DNA of 64,000 bases, taken from contig JAWOCQ010000056.1 of assembly GCA_046483725.1 (NCBI GenBank), positions 1 to 64,000 of the forward strand. The letters are read 5' to 3'. Below the pieces are notes generated by a model. The model saw only the letters and a list, made by a program, of their open reading frames with translations, did not search any database and had not been told where the DNA came from. Positions 63,788 to 64,000 of this stretch are shown piece by piece. How positions within the stretch are numbered: position 1 is the first letter of the stretch; each line of letters opens with the position of its first letter. A program made the position numbers and the translations under genes. The DNA is from T3SED10-47 sp046483725. Its GTDB lineage: Bacteria; Bipolaricaulota; Bipolaricaulia; Bipolaricaulales; Bipolaricaulaceae.

Positions 63788-64000
63788 TCGGTGTAGCCGG
63801 TCCAGCGGGCTCAGGGAAGTCCACTGTATGCCGCATGCTTGCCCACCGCTCGGGTGTCGCCTACATCAATTGTGATGAACTCGCCTGGGCCACCTACCGC
63901 CACGGCGGGCCCAGCTACGCGCCGCTGGTCGCCCGTTTCGGGGAGGAGATACTAACCGAGGACGGAGCCGTGGACCGGGACCGTCTGGGCCGTGTGGCCC
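63778..64000 (+). CDS. coaE: dephospho-CoA kinase, cut by window end
   Basis: The start encodes LVIGVAGPAGSGKSTVCRML (P-loop), then INCDELAWATY and FGEEILTEDGAVDRDRLGRV, which fit CoaE, the last enzyme of coenzyme A synthesis. ATG 63778 overlaps the end of the SagB-type remnant. The rest of the gene lies outside the window. Confidence 0.88.
   Translation, partial: MLVIGVAGPAGSGKSTVCRMLAHRSGVAYINCDELAWATYRHGGPSYAPLVARFGEEILTEDGAVDRDRLGRVA

Overview
The window looks like a chromosome segment from an anaerobic, fermentative or acetogenic bacterium with moderately high G+C, judged by eye. A bacterial 16S rRNA gene lies on the minus strand near 56.7-58.3 kb. Its 5' primer region differs from the universal 8F sequence at three bases. 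Ferredoxin-linked oxoacid oxidoreductases, few oxygen-related genes and many overlapping genes fit a deep-branching lineage such as candidate phylum Bipolaricaulota (Acetothermia/OP1). That placement is inference; the 16S sequence would settle it.

Layout. 0.2-2.7 kb: beta-ketoacyl-ACP synthase II and a FabK/nitronate-monooxygenase-like flavoprotein, then a class III nucleotidyl cyclase with TPR repeats. 5-11 kb: Fpg glycosylase, a DEAD-box helicase, a secreted protein with a possible SUOX-type fold and an ABC half-transporter. 10.9-13 kb is decayed: a TetR 5' half joined to an acetyl-CoA synthetase 3' end, and a RecB-like nuclease stub around an intact AhpD-family gene. 13-18.5 kb: small membrane and zinc-ribbon proteins, a cold-shock protein with a clear promoter and leader, two flavodoxin-fold proteins and a DUF1295 protein. 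18.5-27.5 kb: a DhaL-DegV (FakA/FakB-like) fusion, a VOC protein, a secreted transglutaminase, a lipid kinase, a 2-hydroxyacid dehydrogenase and a frameshifted beta-helix protein.

28-38 kb is a housekeeping block on the minus strand: comEC, dprA, ndk, valS, folC, uppS, cdsA, a CDF transporter and tRNA-Asn. The tmRNA gene is divergent from comEC. 38.7-43.6 kb: an Asp/Glu racemase-like protein, a TauE exporter, a 143-bp element with terminal inverted repeats at the end of a glycosyltransferase, and a group 3 sigma factor with a small partner. 43.7-50 kb: uvrB, uvrA, a DinB-family protein and a secreted DUF4384-like protein. 50-55.7 kb: a two-subunit KorAB-type enzyme and a four-subunit PorCDAB-type enzyme on one strand, followed upstream by a Crp/Fnr regulator. 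56.6-58.4 kb: the 16S gene with its own promoter and a terminator about 80 bp after its 3' end, so it is not joined to 23S here. 58.5-64 kb: ddl, an MBL hydrolase, an aminotransferase, tlyA, a possible outer-membrane barrel, a truncated SagB-type lipoprotein and the start of coaE.

Three themes recur. The first is many truncated or frameshifted accessory genes, suggesting deletion-driven streamlining. The second is short GGGGACAG-type palindromes placed against stop codons. The third is tight minus-strand operons with 4-bp overlaps. No CRISPR array, prophage or complete transposase was seen.
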